This document shows, in pieces, positions 63,075-64,000 of a DNA stretch of 64,000 bases (position 1 is the stretch's first letter; each line of letters opens with the position of its first letter). Origin of the DNA: Clusia tigrina (Eukaryota > Arthropoda > Insecta > Diptera > Clusiidae). The stretch spans positions 87,243,995 to 87,307,994 of the forward strand of contig OV050031.1 in assembly GCA_920105625.2 (NCBI GenBank), read 5' to 3'. A program made the position numbers and the translations under genes. The notes below the pieces were generated by a model. That model was given only the letters and a program-made list of their open reading frames with translations. It was not told the origin of the DNA and did not search any database.

Positions 63075-64000
63075 GAAGGCAGCAGACCCCCCAATCGACA
63101 GCGGCAGCAGCTGAGATGCCTTCAGAGACGCTAACAGAGGCTGCGACGCCTACTGAGACGCCGACTGAGGCAGATAGGGGTAGATATAGGCATTGAGAAG
63201 GCAGCAGACCACCCAATCGACAGCGGCAACGACTGAGACGCCAAGAGAGATGCTGACAGAGGCTGCGACGCCGACTGAGACGCTGATTGAGGCAGATAGG
63301 GGTAGATATAGGCATAGAGAAGGCAGCAGACTCCCCAATCGACAGCGGCAGCGACTGAGATGCTGACAGCGACAGAGACGCTGACAGAGGCTGCGACGCC
63401 GACTGAGGCAGACAGGGGTAGATATAGGCATAGAGAAGGCAACATACCCCCCAATCGACAGCGGCAGCGACTGAGACGCCTACAGAGACGCTAACAGAGG
63501 CTGCGACGCCGACTGAGACGCCGACTGAGGCAGATAGGGGAAGATATAGGCATAGAGAAGGCAGCACTCCCCCCAATCGACAGCGGCAGCGACTGAGACG
63601 CCTACAGAGACGCTGACAAAGGCTGCAACGCCGACTGAGGCAGACAGGGGTAGATATAGGCATAGAGAAGGCAACAGACCCCCCCAATCGACAGCGGCAA
63701 AGACTGAGACGCCAACAGAGATGCTAACAGAGGCTGCGACGCCGACTGAGGCAGATAGGGGAAGATATAGGCATGGAGAAGGCAGCAGACTCCCCAATCG
63801 ACAGCGGCAGCGACTGAGACGCTGACAGAGGCTGCGACGCCGACTGAGGCAGACAGGAGTAGATATAGGCACAGAGAAGGCAACAGACCCCCAAATAGAC
63901 AGCGGCAGCGACTGAGACGCCGACTGAGGCAGATAGGGATAGATATAGGCACAGAAAAGGCAGCAGACCCCCCAATCGACACAGGCAGCGACTGAGACGC

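Larger units (their letters stand above)
1..64000. repeat. Satellite array of ~122-bp monomers filling the whole window
   Basis: The same unit recurs head to tail from the first to the last base with no interruption and no inverted block. Landmarks such as GGGGTAGATATAGG and CCAATCGACAGCGG return every 121-123 bp (for example GCAGATAGGGG at 241 and 363). Longer or shorter spacings are explained by gain or loss of 12-bp subunits or by changes in the C run. That gives about 525 monomers. The hand-counted consensus holds 41 G, 33 C, 36 A and 12 T. The array runs off both ends of the window, so its full size is unknown. Such arrays are typical of eukaryotic heterochromatin; whether this one is centromeric is not visible. 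Confidence 0.97.
42373..64000. repeat. Region D: nested higher-order repeats of 2.3-6.6 kb
   Basis: This region is continuous satellite built from the variant set seen in the right parts of copies 1 and 2. A marker monomer with GGGGAAGATATAGG followed by CACACCCCCC recurs at about 43.81, 46.13, 50.17, 54.41, 57.77 and 62.06 kb, giving spacings of 2,314, 4,045, about 4,240, about 3,360 and 4,286 bp. The same marker lies at 23.36 and 24.80 kb in copy 1, and at 39.17 and 40.62 kb in copy 2. The irregular spacings, each with long matching flanks, indicate repeated unequal exchanges of different lengths. Confidence 0.85.

Noticed and set aside
1..64000. CRISPR array (regular repeats with variable segments)
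   Set aside because: Repeats are 122 bp and contiguous, the whole unit is conserved with no unique spacers, and no cas genes are present.
1..64000. Transposon or insertion sequence
   Set aside because: No terminal inverted repeats, target-site duplications, or transposase or reverse transcriptase frames were seen; every stretch examined reads as a monomer variant.
1..64000. Prokaryotic or phage origin
   Set aside because: No genes, ribosome binding sites or operon structure in 64 kb; an uninterrupted satellite of this size is not expected in such genomes. This is inference, not proof.

Overview
The whole 64 kb window is one uninterrupted tandem-repeat (satellite) array. I found no gene, RNA gene, mobile element, CRISPR array or unique-sequence island. 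The repeat unit is about 122 bp, giving roughly 525 monomers, all in the same orientation. A typical monomer has two parts. The first is a block of about 60 bp built from diverged 12-bp and 6-bp units: GACGCCTACAGA, GACGCTGACAGA, GGCTGC, then two copies of GACGCCGACTGA. The second is a core of 68 bp that holds four TAG triplets spaced 6 bp apart, a run of usually six C, and a CGACAGCGGCAGCG-like end. By hand count the consensus is about 61% G+C and strongly asymmetric: A is about 30% and T only about 10% on the + strand. CpG is hardly depleted.

Organism: the sequence has nothing that identifies a taxon. An array of this length and purity, with higher-order repeats and nested duplications, is what nuclear eukaryotic heterochromatin (centromeric, pericentromeric or subtelomeric) looks like, so a long-read eukaryotic assembly is the most likely source. 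Species, chromosome position and function cannot be read from it.

Layout. Region A (1 to about 10,758) is a mixed mosaic. Its right half (about 6.4 to 10.7 kb) has higher-order repeats of about 1.2 kb and several short runs of the 12-mer. Regions B (10,759-26,561) and C (26,562-42,372) are two head-to-tail copies of one 15.8 kb segment. They are nearly identical over thousands of bases and differ by scattered substitutions, one monomer-sized deletion and two patchy replacements. Each copy has a left part (about the first 9 kb) rich in one set of monomer variants and a right part rich in another set. Region D (42,373-64,000) continues the right-hand variant set and is built from nested duplications spaced 2.3, 4.0, 4.2, 4.3, 5.75 and 6.6 kb apart. 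It carries the longest runs of the 12-mer, up to 11 perfect copies.

Many long open frames exist on the minus strand (up to 481 codons). They follow from the lack of T on the + strand and from a unit length that is not a multiple of three. All of them translate the same satellite in rotating frames, and I do not annotate any as a gene. The window's interest lies in how the array evolves: a recent 15.8 kb duplication (or assembly duplication), gene-conversion-like patches, repeated expansion of a 12-mer at one fixed higher-order position, and sharply bounded domains of monomer variants.
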